Below, piece after piece: positions 9,271-18,697 of a stretch of 35,365 nucleotides of DNA. The notes below the pieces were generated by a model. It was not told the origin of the DNA and did not search any database. It was given only the letters and a program-made list of their open reading frames with translations. Within the stretch, counting starts at the first letter, position 1. Every line of letters starts with the position of its first letter. The DNA lies in NCBI GenBank assembly GCA_902806275.1, contig CADCVY010000079.1, positions 1-35,365 on the forward strand. Direction: 5' to 3'. The DNA comes from an uncultured Sphingomonas sp. GTDB lineage: Bacteria > Pseudomonadota > Alphaproteobacteria > Sphingomonadales > Sphingomonadaceae. Made by a program: the position numbers and the translations under genes.

Positions 9271-10319
9271 GCCATCAGAGCTCGACCCGCCGCGGAATCG
9301 CTGCGCTGCGGGCGGGACGCGCGGTGCGGATCGTGGGCGGAGACCCGATCACCGTGCTGCCAGTGGAAACCGCAACTCCGGAGCTGCTGGCGCTCCTCGA
9401 CCCGGCGAGCACCGCCAAGCTGCTGATCAGCGGAGAACGGGCGGCGGCGCTGTCCCTGGCCAATGTCCGCGAGGCCGCGGACCCGAGCCGGCCGGTGCTG
9501 ATCGACCGTGCACCCTGGCTCGACTCGCGAACCGCGCTCGAGCTTGCCGATCCCGGGCGCGATCTTGCCCGCCCGCCGGTCGGCCCGTTGCAGCCGCTGG
9601 CGGTTACCGCCGTTGAGCCGATGCAGGCGGCGCTGCAGCTGGCGCGCTTGGCCGGGCTGTTGCCGGCCTTGTGGCTGGTCCCAGAAGCAGATGCGGCAGC
9701 AGCCGTGGCGGCGGACGAGATTGCCCACGCCCAGCCGCAGGTCGAGCTGGTCGCCCGCGCCCGGTTACCGCTGCAGGGCATGCCGAGCACGCAGGTCGCT
9801 GCCTACCGCGCTCTTGGCGACGGGCAGGAGCATGCCGTCCTGCTGATCGGCGCATTTGGTGGCAAGCCGCCGCTGGTGCGGCTGCATAGCGAGTGCCTGA
9901 CTGGCGACGTGTTCGGCTCGCTCAAGTGCGATTGCGGGCCCCAGCTGCAAGCCGCGCTACGGATCATCGGCGATGCGGGCGGCGGGCTGTTGCTCTACCT
10001 GCGGCAGGAAGGGCGCGGCATCGGGCTCGGCAACAAGCTGCGCGCCTACAGCCTTCAGGATCGTGGTCTGGACACCGTCGATGCCAACCGCCGACTGGGG
10101 TTCGCGGACGATGAACGCCAATATGGGCATGCGGCGGCCATCCTGCGCGCGCTGGGGGCCGACCGGGTGCGGCTGCTCACCAACAATCCGAACAAGGTTG
10201 CCAGTCTGGAGCAAGCGGGGATCGAGGTTGTCGAGCGGGTCGCCCACCACATGCCGGCCAACCCCCACAATGCGCACTATCTCGCCACCAAGCGCCGCAA
10301 GAGCGGGCACCTGGCTTAG
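9267..10319 (+). CDS. ribA: GTP cyclohydrolase II
   Basis: RLHSECLTGDVFGSLKCDCGPQL zinc motif, RQEGRGIGLGNKLRAYSLQD, RLLTNNPNK; TTG start overlapping the xth TGA (TTGA). Confidence 0.93.
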   Translation: MSHQSSTRRGIAALRAGRAVRIVGGDPITVLPVETATPELLALLDPASTAKLLISGERAAALSLANVREAADPSRPVLIDRAPWLDSRTALELADPGRDLARPPVGPLQPLAVTAVEPMQAALQLARLAGLLPALWLVPEADAAAAVAADEIAHAQPQVELVARARLPLQGMPSTQVAAYRALGDGQEHAVLLIGAFGGKPPLVRLHSECLTGDVFGSLKCDCGPQLQAALRIIGDAGGGLLLYLRQEGRGIGLGNKLRAYSLQDRGLDTVDANRRLGFADDERQYGHAAAILRALGADRVRLLTNNPNKVASLEQAGIEVVERVAHHMPANPHNAHYLATKRRKSGHLA

Positions 10320-10972
10320 TCTTCGAACAGCGCGCTGCCGACCCGCACCGTGGTGGCGCCGAGCATGACCGCCGCCCGGTAGTCCGAGGACATGCCCATG
10401 CTGAGGCCGGTGACGCCATGACGGCGCGCGAGCTTGGCTAGCAAAGCGAAGTAGGGCGCAGGTTCCAGCCCGAGCGGCGGAATGCCCATCAGCCCGGCAA
10501 GAAGCAGCGGGGACGCGCGCACCCGCTGGACGAGGTCGCCGACGTCGGCAATGGCGCAGCCGCCCTTCTGCTCCTCCTCGCCGATGTTGACCTGGACATA
10601 GGCGGCCGGGAAGCGACCCGCCTTTACCGCCTCCTTCGACAGTACCTTGAGGAGCGATGGCCGGTCGAGCGAGTGGATGACGTCGAACAGCTGCACGGCC
10701 TGCGCCGCCTTGTTGGACTGCAGGCGCCCGATCGCGTGCAGGCGCACGTCCGAGTGGCTGGCGAGAAGGGGAGGCCATTTGGCGAGCGCCTCCTGAACCC
10801 GGTTCTCGCCGAAGTCGCGCTGCCCGGCATCGAGGAGCGGCGCGATAGCTTCGATCGGCCGGCCCTTGCTGATCGCGATGACGGTGATGTTTGCCGGGTC
10901 ACGCTGCCCCAGCTTTGCAGCGGAAGCTATGCCGGCAATAACCTGGCGCCGCCGCTCTCCCGCGTCTCCCAT
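10316..10972 (-). CDS. YggS-family PLP homeostasis protein
   Basis: VIAISKGRPIEAI, FGENRVQEALAKW, HAIGRLQSNKA, GLSMGMSSDY. Confidence 0.93.
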   Translation of the reverse strand: MGDAGERRRQVIAGIASAAKLGQRDPANITVIAISKGRPIEAIAPLLDAGQRDFGENRVQEALAKWPPLLASHSDVRLHAIGRLQSNKAAQAVQLFDVIHSLDRPSLLKVLSKEAVKAGRFPAAYVQVNIGEEEQKGGCAIADVGDLVQRVRASPLLLAGLMGIPPLGLEPAPYFALLAKLARRHGVTGLSMGMSSDYRAAVMLGATTVRVGSALFED

Positions 10973-11027
10973 GACAAGTGCTTATAGGTGCCGTCCTGCA
11001 CCCTCGCCAGACGGCGAAATCCCGCCC

Positions 11028-11747
11028 TTAGAACTTGAGCGCGGTGCCCACGTAAACGGCCTGGCTGTCGCGCCGCTCGTCGCGCAGGGCCGTGGCCCGA
11101 TCCCGCTCGACATTGTAGCGGACGCCGCCGGTCAGCGCCACGCGCCGCGACAGGGAGTAGGAGCCGCCGACATCGACTGAATATTTGTCGCCTTCGCGAA
11201 GGGCGGGGACAGGGTCGCCGTCCGGCCGGTCGGCGCCGACCGCGACTCGCCCGGTGGAGCGCTTAAGCGAGTAGCTGACGCCGACAACGGCGCTTTCGCG
11301 CCCGCCAAGCGCCGGAACCGCCGGCTTCACCTTGGCAACGTCGCCGGCAACGGCAAAGCGCCGCCAGCCGACCGCGACGCCGAGATTGTAGGTGGTAGGC
11401 GCCAAAGTAGTGACCGAAGCCGGAACCGCCGCCGCCACTTGACCATCAGGCGTGCGCACCGGAGCCGCGGCGCGCGCTCGAATGGCCACGCGCACTTGCG
11501 ACGGGCGGCCCTTGGCAGGAGCGGGAGTGAACTTGAAATCCGTCAGCGACGAACTGCGCCCGCCAAGCGCGGCCGCGAGCTTCGGATCGGCATTGGCCGG
11601 AGTGAAGGAAGCAATCGGGTCGAAGCTCAACGAAACAGCCGCTGGCCGCTTCTTGCTGCTTGCCGCGAACGCCGGAGTCAGCAACAGACCGCCCGCGGCA
11701 ATGGCCGCAAGCAGCTTGGCTTCCTTCCGTTTGAACGTCCTCGACAC
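11028..11747 (-). CDS. Hypothetical secreted/outer-membrane beta-barrel-like protein
   Basis: Signal peptide (MSRTFKRKEAKLLAAIAAGGLLLTPAFA), alternating amphipathic strands (YNLGVAVGWRRFAVAGDVAKV; SAVVGVSYSLKR; YSVDVGGSYSLSRRVALTGGVRY) and terminal F (AVYVGTALKF). Confidence 0.65.
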   Translation of the reverse strand: MSRTFKRKEAKLLAAIAAGGLLLTPAFAASSKKRPAAVSLSFDPIASFTPANADPKLAAALGGRSSSLTDFKFTPAPAKGRPSQVRVAIRARAAAPVRTPDGQVAAAVPASVTTLAPTTYNLGVAVGWRRFAVAGDVAKVKPAVPALGGRESAVVGVSYSLKRSTGRVAVGADRPDGDPVPALREGDKYSVDVGGSYSLSRRVALTGGVRYNVERDRATALRDERRDSQAVYVGTALKF

Positions 11748-11936
11748 GTCGACGAACTCCCTGTTCGTGAGTCGATATAGTCTGCGGGGCTTGAAGGTTC
11801 CATAACCCGAATCGATTCGGTTGGCGGCTGTTGCCTGTTCACCACAGACTCGCCCCTGATCGGGACATGCTTGCGAGCGGCCCTTGACGATCTATAAGCC
11901 GCTGGAGGCCCGAATGCCCGGGATCAAGGATCGCCG

Positions 11937-12371
11937 ATGAACCGTCTGCATACCACCGCCGCAGCTCTTTTGATCGTCGCCGTTGCGGCATCCGGCTGCG
12001 CCAGGAACCGGTCGATCCCGAACCGCTTGGCGCCGTCCCGCGCGACGGTGATTGGCGTCAACAGCTATCTGTGGCGGGCAGCGGTCGACACCGTGTCGTT
12101 CGCCCCCTTGCTTCAGGCCAATGCGACGTCCGGCGTCATCATCACCGACTGGTACGCCAATCCCAAGGCGCCCGGCGAGCGCGTCAAGCTGACGGTCGCC
12201 ATTCTTGACCAGGATCTTCGTGCCGACGCGCTGCGCGTCGCGGCATCGCGGCAGGTGAATCAGAATGGCGCATGGGTCGACGCACCGGTGGCGGCGGCGA
12301 CGGTCCAGAAGCTTGAGGACATCATCCTGACCCGGGCCCGCGACCTTCGCCGCGCCGCGATCGCGGGATAA
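11937..12371 (+). CDS. DUF3576 domain-containing lipoprotein
   Basis: Lipobox-like [43 protein letters not shown] typical of DUF3576, upstream of leuS. Confidence 0.87.
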   Translation: MNRLHTTAAALLIVAVAASGCARNRSIPNRLAPSRATVIGVNSYLWRAAVDTVSFAPLLQANATSGVIITDWYANPKAPGERVKLTVAILDQDLRADALRVAASRQVNQNGAWVDAPVAAATVQKLEDIILTRARDLRRAAIAG

Positions 12372-12381
12372 CCTGAGGGCA

Positions 12382-14901
12382 ATGACGGGCCGTTTCGACC
12401 CGAGCCAGGCCGACCGCCGCTGGCAAGCGCGCTGGGAAGACGAGCGCACGTTCGAAGCGAATAGCACCAGCAGCAAGCCCAAGACTTACGTGCTGGAGAT
12501 GTTTCCCTATCCGTCGGGGCGCATCCACATGGGCCACGTGCGCAATTATACGATGGGCGACGTCATCGCCCGCTATCGCCGCATGCAGGGGCACGAGGTG
12601 CTCCACCCGATGGGTTGGGACGCGTTCGGCATGCCGGCCGAAAATGCCGCAATGGAGCGCAAGGTGCACCCGGGCCAGTGGACCTGGGCCAACATCGCCA
12701 CCATGCGTCGGCAGCTCAAGCAGCTCGGCTTCGCGCTCGACTGGTCGAGGGAGCTCGCGACGTGCGACCCCTCTTATTATGGCCACGAGCAGGCGCTGTT
12801 CATCGACCTGTTCAATGCGGGCCTCGTCTATCGCAAGGAGAGCGAGGTCAACTGGGACCCGGTCGACATGACCGTGCTCGCCAACGAGCAGGTCATCGAC
12901 GGCAAGGGCTGGCGATCCGGCGCGCCGGTGGAGCGCCGCAAGCTCAGCCAATGGTTCCTCAAGATCACCGACTTCGCCGAGCATTTGCTCGAGGGCCTCG
13001 CGACACTCGACCATTGGCCCGACAAGGTCCGGCTGATGCAGGAGAATTGGATCGGCAAGAGCCGGGGCCTGAAGTTCCGCTTTCGCTTGGTCGAGCCGAC
13101 CGCGGAGACGTCCGAGATCGAAGTGTTCACGACCCGCCCCGACACGATTTTCGGCGCGAGCTTCGTTGCGGTCTCGCCGGAACATCCGATCGCGCTCGGC
13201 CTTGCCGCCCGCCCGGACGCCGCCGAGTTCATTCGCCGCTGCAAGGCCGGCGGCACCACCGCGGCCGAACTGGAAACGCAGGAGAAGCTAGGGTTCGACA
13301 CCGGGCTCGAGGTCGCCCACCCGCTCGATCCCGATTGGCGGCTGCCGGTCTACATCGCGAACTTCGTGCTGATGGACTACGGCAGCGGCGCGATCTTCGG
13401 CGTGCCCGGCCACGACCAACGCGATTTCGAGTTCGCCACCAAGTACAAGCTGCCGATCCCCCGTGTCGTGGCGCCGAGTGTGGCGGAAGCTTCAGCGCCC
13501 ATCGGCAGCGAAGCCGATGTCGGCCACGGCATCGCAGTGAACTCGCGCTTCCTTGACGGAATGATCACCGAAGCGGCAGCCGCGGAAGTGATCCGCCGGG
13601 CCGAGAGCGCCGGCTGGGGCGAAGGCACCGTTGCCTGGCGGCTGCGCGATTGGGGCGTTTCGCGGCAGCGCTACTGGGGGACGCCCATTCCCATCATCCA
13701 CTGCCAAGGCTGCGGACCCGTGCCGGTGCCAAGCGGCCGGCTGCCGGTCACCCTCCCCGAGGACGTCAGCTTCGACGTGCCGGGCAACCCGCTCGACCGA
13801 CACCCGACGTGGAAACACGTGGGTTGCCCGTCCTGCGGGGCTGCGGCGGTGCGCGAGACCGACACGCTCGATACCTTTGTCGACAGCAGCTGGTACTTCA
13901 TCCGCTTCGCCAGCCAGCCGGCCGACCGGCCGTTCGACCGCGCGGAAGCCGAAGCCTGGCTGCCGGTCGCTCAATATATCGGCGGCGTCGAGCACGCCAT
14001 CCTGCACCTGCTCTATGCCCGCTTCTGGACGCGCGCGCTCCAGCGTATCGGCCGCATTGGCGTCGCGGAGCCGTTCAAGGGCCTATTCACCCAGGGCATG
14101 GTCACGCACGAGACCTATCGCGCCGGCGACGGCAGCTGGCTGAGCCCGGACGAGGTGCGCCGCGATGGCGACGATTACGTACAAATCGCCACCGGGCAGC
14201 CAGTGGCGCTCGGCCGCGTCGAGAAAATGTCCAAGTCGAAGCGCAACACCATCGATCCGGAGCCGATCCTCGAAAAATACGGCGCCGACGCAGTGCGCTG
14301 GTTCATGCTTTCCGACAGTCCGCCCGAGCGCGACTTGGAATGGTCCGAGGCCGGCATCGAGGGTGCCTCGCGTTTCGTGCAGCGGGTATGGCGGCTGGCG
14401 ACGGCTTCCGCGGCGCATAGCGAGCGCGAGGATGACGGCTTCGAGCGCAAACTTCACCGGACGATCGCCGCCGTGGGGGAGGCAATCGAAGGCCTGCAGT
14501 TCAACAAGGCCGTCGCGCAGCTCTACGAACTGGTCAGCGCCGTTGAGAAAGCGCCGCCTTCGGCCTCCCGCGCGCAGGCAGTGCGGATATTGGTGTTGCT
14601 GGTGGCCCCCATGGCGCCGCACCTCGCCGAGGAAGCCTGGGCGCACCTAGGCGAGCAGGGCATGGTCGCCGATGCGCCGTGGCCCACCTTTGACTCGTCG
14701 CTGATGGTCGATGAGCAGGTGACCCTTGCGGTGCAGGTCAACGGCAAGCTCCGCGACACCCTCAACGCGCCGCGTGGGCTCGACCGGGCCGCTGCGGAGG
14801 CGCTCGCTCTCGCTTCCGACAAGGTCCAGCGGCAGCTCGACGGGGCGATGCCGCGCAAGGTGATTGTCGTGCCCGACCGGCTGGTCAATATCGTCGCCTG
14901 A
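12382..14901 (+). CDS. leuS: Leucyl-tRNA synthetase
   Basis: [18 protein letters not shown] (HIGH region) and [15 protein letters not shown] (KMSKS). Confidence 0.98.
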   Translation: MTGRFDPSQADRRWQARWEDERTFEANSTSSKPKTYVLEMFPYPSGRIHMGHVRNYTMGDVIARYRRMQGHEVLHPMGWDAFGMPAENAAMERKVHPGQWTWANIATMRRQLKQLGFALDWSRELATCDPSYYGHEQALFIDLFNAGLVYRKESEVNWDPVDMTVLANEQVIDGKGWRSGAPVERRKLSQWFLKITDFAEHLLEGLATLDHWPDKVRLMQENWIGKSRGLKFRFRLVEPTAETSEIEVFTTRPDTIFGASFVAVSPEHPIALGLAARPDAAEFIRRCKAGGTTAAELETQEKLGFDTGLEVAHPLDPDWRLPVYIANFVLMDYGSGAIFGVPGHDQRDFEFATKYKLPIPRVVAPSVAEASAPIGSEADVGHGIAVNSRFLDGMITEAAAAEVIRRAESAGWGEGTVAWRLRDWGVSRQRYWGTPIPIIHCQGCGPVPVPSGRLPVTLPEDVSFDVPGNPLDRHPTWKHVGCPSCGAAAVRETDTLDTFVDSSWYFIRFASQPADRPFDRAEAEAWLPVAQYIGGVEHAILHLLYARFWTRALQRIGRIGVAEPFKGLFTQGMVTHETYRAGDGSWLSPDEVRRDGDDYVQIATGQPVALGRVEKMSKSKRNTIDPEPILEKYGADAVRWFMLSDSPPERDLEWSEAGIEGASRFVQRVWRLATASAAHSEREDDGFERKLHRTIAAVGEAIEGLQFNKAVAQLYELVSAVEKAPPSASRAQAVRILVLLVAPMAPHLAEEAWAHLGEQGMVADAPWPTFDSSLMVDEQVTLAVQVNGKLRDTLNAPRGLDRAAAEALALASDKVQRQLDGAMPRKVIVVPDRLVNIVA

Positions 14902-15398
14902 TGCGCGCCGCCGCCGTCTTTCTAGCTGCTTTTGCTTTGGCCGGATGCGGGTTGCGCCCGCTCTATGGCGATGGCGCCGCGAGCCCGGTCGCCGCAACGC
15001 TCCGAGCCGTCCAGGTCGGTCCGATCGAAGGTCAGGCCGGCTGGTTGGTCCGAACCAAGCTGATGGACCGGCTCGGTGCGGCAGGCGAGGCCAGCCCGGC
15101 GTACCGCCTCGACATCGTGCTCGACGACGATATCACCGCATTCGGCATCCGACGCGATCGCGCCGCGACCCGCGAGCGACGTACTCTGCGCGCGCGCTAT
15201 CAGTTGGTAAGCATCGCCACCGGCCAAGTGGTGCTGGACGCGACTGCCGGGTCCGACGCCGGCATCGACATCGTCGGCTCGGAATATGCAACCGTCGCGG
15301 CGGAGCAAACCGCCCTTGAGCATCTGGCCGAGATTCTGGCGGACCAGGTCGTTGCCCGGGTCGGCCTGTACGCGGCCCGGACCGGCGCCCCACAGTGA
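14901..15398 (+). CDS. lptE: LPS assembly lipoprotein LptE-like
   Basis: Lipobox LAGCGLRPLYG; position between leuS and holA; TGATG overlap with leuS. Confidence 0.85.
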   Translation: MRAAAVFLAAFALAGCGLRPLYGDGAASPVAATLRAVQVGPIEGQAGWLVRTKLMDRLGAAGEASPAYRLDIVLDDDITAFGIRRDRAATRERRTLRARYQLVSIATGQVVLDATAGSDAGIDIVGSEYATVAAEQTALEHLAEILADQVVARVGLYAARTGAPQ

Positions 15399-16411
15399 AG
15401 GCGGCGAAGGCGGGCATCGGCCGCGCGGTCGACCGGCCCAGTCCCGACATCCGCTTCTACCTGTTCCACGGTCCTGACGAGGCGCAGTCGCGCGCGCTGG
15501 GAGACCGGCTGCTGCAGAGCCTGGCGGCCGAGCGGTTCATTGTTGCGTCGGGCGCGGTGAAGACGGACCCGGCTGCGTTGGTGGATGAGGCTGGGGCGAT
15601 GAGCCTGTTCGGTGGCAAGCGCGCGATCTGGGTCGAGCCGGCGCGCGAGGAAGTGTTCGCGGGCGTCGAGGCCTTGCTGCAGGCACCCGCCGCCGAGAGC
15701 CCGGTGATCGCCATTGCCGGCGCGCTGCCCAAGAGTTCGGCTTTGCTGAAGCTCGCCGAGAGCTCGCCGGCCGCGCTCGCATTTGCCGCTTACGTTCCCG
15801 AAGGCGCGGATGCGCAGCGGATGGTAATCGACGTCGGGCGACGGTTCGGTCTGAAGATCGCTCCGCCAGTGGCGGCGCGGCTTGCGGAGGCATGCGGTAA
15901 CGACCAGGCGGTCGCCGCCCAGGAGCTGCAGAAGCTGGCGCTGTACATCGACGCATCGCCGCAGGGCCCGCGTGAGCTCGATGACGGGGCGGTGGACGCC
16001 GTCGGCGCCGAACTGGAGGGCAGCGACTTGCCGCGCTTGGCAGACCTGGCGTTGGCAGGGGAGGTCGGGGAACTTGCCGACGAGCTGGCGCGGCTGCCCG
16101 GCGCCGCCGAGGCCATCCCGATCGTCCGCGCACTGCATCGGCGCTTGCTGATGCTGGCGCCGGCGCTAGCTCGGATCGAACGCGGCGAGCGGCCGGATGC
16201 CGTCATGACGGCACTTGGCAAGTCACTGTTCTGGAAGGACAAAGCGCTTTTCGGAAAACTTCTTGCACTGTGGGACGCCAAAGGTCTCGCGCGGATTACC
16301 GAGCGCGCCGGCCAGCTCGAACGCGGGCTGCTGTTCAGCCCGGCCCCCGACCGAGAAGCGCTAGGCGAGGAGTTGCTTTCGATCGCGCGCGCAGCACGCG
16401 GGCGCTGCTAG
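15395..16411 (+). CDS. holA: DNA polymerase III subunit delta
   Basis: IRFYLFHGPDEAQSRALGDRLLQ, SLFGGKRAIWVEP; delta-subunit organisation; gene order leuS-lptE-holA. Confidence 0.92.
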   Translation: MKAAKAGIGRAVDRPSPDIRFYLFHGPDEAQSRALGDRLLQSLAAERFIVASGAVKTDPAALVDEAGAMSLFGGKRAIWVEPAREEVFAGVEALLQAPAAESPVIAIAGALPKSSALLKLAESSPAALAFAAYVPEGADAQRMVIDVGRRFGLKIAPPVAARLAEACGNDQAVAAQELQKLALYIDASPQGPRELDDGAVDAVGAELEGSDLPRLADLALAGEVGELADELARLPGAAEAIPIVRALHRRLLMLAPALARIERGERPDAVMTALGKSLFWKDKALFGKLLALWDAKGLARITERAGQLERGLLFSPAPDREALGEELLSIARAARGRC

Positions 16412-17313
16412 ATTGGTTCGCCGCTCAGTCGCTGACAGATCATGTCGAGCTGGTCGAGGCTGGAATAACTCAATGTCACCGCCCCACCCTCGCCGTGATG
16501 GGCGACCTGCACCTTGAGGCCAAGCATGTCGCCGAGTTGCCGCTCAAGCGCAGCAAGATCCGGATCGATCGTCTTGTAGTTTCGCGCGCTTCCCCGGGCG
16601 ATGTCGCTACCGGGCCCCGGCAGGACCTTTTCGCGGCGCGCGCGCGCCTCCGTCTGCCGAACTGAGAGCCCCCTGTCGACGATCTCGCGGGTCAGCAACT
16701 CGGGGTCTTCGGCCGCGGCAACAGCACGTGCATGCCCCATGCTGATATCGCCTCGCAATAGCGATTGTCTAACGAACTCGGGAAGTTCAAGCAGTCTCAA
16801 TAAATTAGCAATGTGGCTACGCGATTTGTGGACGATCCGACCGACCTCTTCCTGCGTGTGGCCGTGGCGTTCGATCAGCTGCCTATAGCCGTCCGCCTCT
16901 TCGATGGCATTGAGATCCTGACGTTGGATGTTCTCGATGAGCGCCAGTTCGGCGGTGGTTGCTTCGTCGATTTCCCGGACGATAGCTGGGATCGAATGGA
17001 GCCGAGCCCGCTGCGCCGCACGCCAGCGCCGTTCGCCGGCGATGATCTGGTACCCGTCGCCATCGGGTCGGAGCAAGATCGGCTGGAGCACGCCGCGTTG
17101 CCCGATGGATTCGGCGAGCTCGTCGATGGCCGCCTCGTCGAAATGCACCCGCGGCTGGTTTGGGTTGGGCCGGATGCGCGCCACCTCGATTTCGCTGACT
17201 CCGCCCCGCGGTGGCAGAGACTTGGCTGCACCGGGAGTCGCCGGCCGCGCCGCCGCCTCGCCGAGTAGAGCCGACAGACCCATGCCTAGCCCCTTCGGCT
17301 TGTCGGCGCTCAC
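16408..17313 (-). CDS. parB: Chromosome partitioning protein ParB
   Basis: GLGMGLSALLG, RPNPNQPRVHFDEAAIDELAESI, IIAGERRWRAAQRA, ENIQRQDLNAIEEADGYRQL, HTH KSRSHIANLLRLLELP; GTG start overlapping the parA stop. Confidence 0.97.
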   Translation of the reverse strand: MSADKPKGLGMGLSALLGEAAARPATPGAAKSLPPRGGVSEIEVARIRPNPNQPRVHFDEAAIDELAESIGQRGVLQPILLRPDGDGYQIIAGERRWRAAQRARLHSIPAIVREIDEATTAELALIENIQRQDLNAIEEADGYRQLIERHGHTQEEVGRIVHKSRSHIANLLRLLELPEFVRQSLLRGDISMGHARAVAAAEDPELLTREIVDRGLSVRQTEARARREKVLPGPGSDIARGSARNYKTIDPDLAALERQLGDMLGLKVQVAHHGEGGAVTLSYSSLDQLDMICQRLSGEPI

Positions 17314-18092
17314 GCCGCCACCGCCAGCTGGGGCAAACGCCCGATTAGCTCGCGTGCAAGCCGGACGTAGGCCTCGGACCCGGGACAGCGCAGATCGTAG
17401 ATCAACGCGGGCAGCCCGTGACTGGGGGCCTCGGACAAACGGACGTTGCGCGGCACCATGGTATCGAACACGGCCTCACCAAGGCAGGCGCGTACGTCCT
17501 CAGCGACAGCTTGCGAAAGGTTATTGCGGCGGTCGAACATCGTCAGCGCCACTCCAAGGATTGCCAGTTGTGAATTGAATGCTAGGCGGATGCGCTCCAC
17601 CGTCTGCAGCAACTGGCTGAGCCCCTCTAGCGCGAAAAACTCGGTTTGAAGTGGGACGAGGAGATGGCGAGCAGCGACAAGAGCATTCACCGTCAGCAGT
17701 CCAAGTGAGGGCGGGCAGTCGATCAGGCAGATGTCCCATCGTGCGGCCGGCGCCGACGCCAGCGCCCGGTCGAGGCGGTGGGCGCGATCATCAAGGCCGA
17801 CCATCTCAACCTCGGCGCCGGACAAGTCGACGGTTGCCGGCAGAAGATCCAGCCGCGGCACGCGCGTCGCCACCGCAGCATCCACCACCGATACACTGCC
17901 GATTAGTACGTCATAGCTAGAGCGCGATCGCTGCGACGGCCCGACCCCGACGCCGGTAGAGGCGTTGCCCTGCGGGTCGAGGTCGATCAACAGCACGCGG
18001 GAGCCGATCGCCGCCAGTGCAGTGGCCACATTGATGGCGGTGGTAGTCTTCCCCACACCGCCCTTCTGGTTTGCAACTGCGATGCGGATCAT
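17310..18092 (-). CDS. parA: Chromosome partitioning ATPase ParA
   Basis: [27 protein letters not shown] deviant Walker A; DLDPQGNASTGVG; start at 18092 (the ORF-track start at 18560 runs through rsmG). Confidence 0.97.
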   Translation of the reverse strand: MIRIAVANQKGGVGKTTTAINVATALAAIGSRVLLIDLDPQGNASTGVGVGPSQRSRSSYDVLIGSVSVVDAAVATRVPRLDLLPATVDLSGAEVEMVGLDDRAHRLDRALASAPAARWDICLIDCPPSLGLLTVNALVAARHLLVPLQTEFFALEGLSQLLQTVERIRLAFNSQLAILGVALTMFDRRNNLSQAVAEDVRACLGEAVFDTMVPRNVRLSEAPSHGLPALIYDLRCPGSEAYVRLARELIGRLPQLAVAA

Positions 18093-18697
18093 GGCTTTGG
18101 CCTCACATCTGTCCCGACGATAACGAACGAATCCGCACCGGTCACACTTCGTTCCACGTGAAACGTACCGTGCCACGTTCGTTGAGCTTCTGCCAGTTCG
18201 ACTAACCCGCTTTTGCCCCGAGGAAGCGCCCAGACGGTTTTTCTTGTGGACAGATGCTGGGATATTTCCAGCAGCTTGCCGAGCGGCGCAACAGCGCGGG
18301 CAGTGATCACATCGAAGGATCCAAAAAGACGTTCCGCCTTTCCACAAACCACTTCGGCTCTCAGACCTAACGCCGTGCAAACTCTGCGCAGAAAGTCTGC
18401 GCGTAACCGCCTTGGCTCGACGAGGGTGACCGATCCCTGGATGATGCAGGCCACGACAATGCCGGGCAAGCCGGCACCCGAGCCGATGTCGACCCATGTC
18501 GCGCCCGCATGCGGTTCGAACCGCAGGAGCTGAGCCGAATCGGCAATGTGGCGTTCCCACACGGTGGGCAAGCTTGAGCGGGCAACCAAATTTTGCCGAG
18601 ATGCTTCTTCAGTTAGGAGCGCCACATAGGCTTTCAGCCGCTCCATCGTTTCACGTGGAACAGACCGCTTCGCTGCTGCTTCGACGAGCCCAATCAC
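18089..18697 (-). CDS. rsmG: 16S rRNA (guanine527-N7)-methyltransferase RsmG
   Basis: [19 protein letters not shown] motif; RHIADSAQL; position in the mnmG-rsmG-parA-parB operon. Confidence 0.95.
   Translation of the reverse strand: MIGLVEAAAKRSVPRETMERLKAYVALLTEEASRQNLVARSSLPTVWERHIADSAQLLRFEPHAGATWVDIGSGAGLPGIVVACIIQGSVTLVEPRRLRADFLRRVCTALGLRAEVVCGKAERLFGSFDVITARAVAPLGKLLEISQHLSTRKTVWALPRGKSGLVELAEAQRTWHGTFHVERSVTGADSFVIVGTDVRPKP
18151..18164. promoter_or_regulatory. parS-like site 1 (GTTCCACGTGAAAC), inside the 3' end of rsmG
   Basis: Matches the parS core GTTYCACGTGRAAC; about 60 bp upstream of the parA start. Confidence 0.9.
18648..18661. promoter_or_regulatory. parS-like site 2 (GTTTCACGTGGAAC), inside the 5' end of rsmG
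   Basis: Exact reverse complement of site 1; matches parS core. Confidence 0.9.

Noticed and set aside
18093-18560. ORF-track N-terminal extension of ParA (416 aa)
   Set aside because: The extension is out-of-frame rsmG coding sequence; canonical ParA begins [18 protein letters not shown] at 18092.
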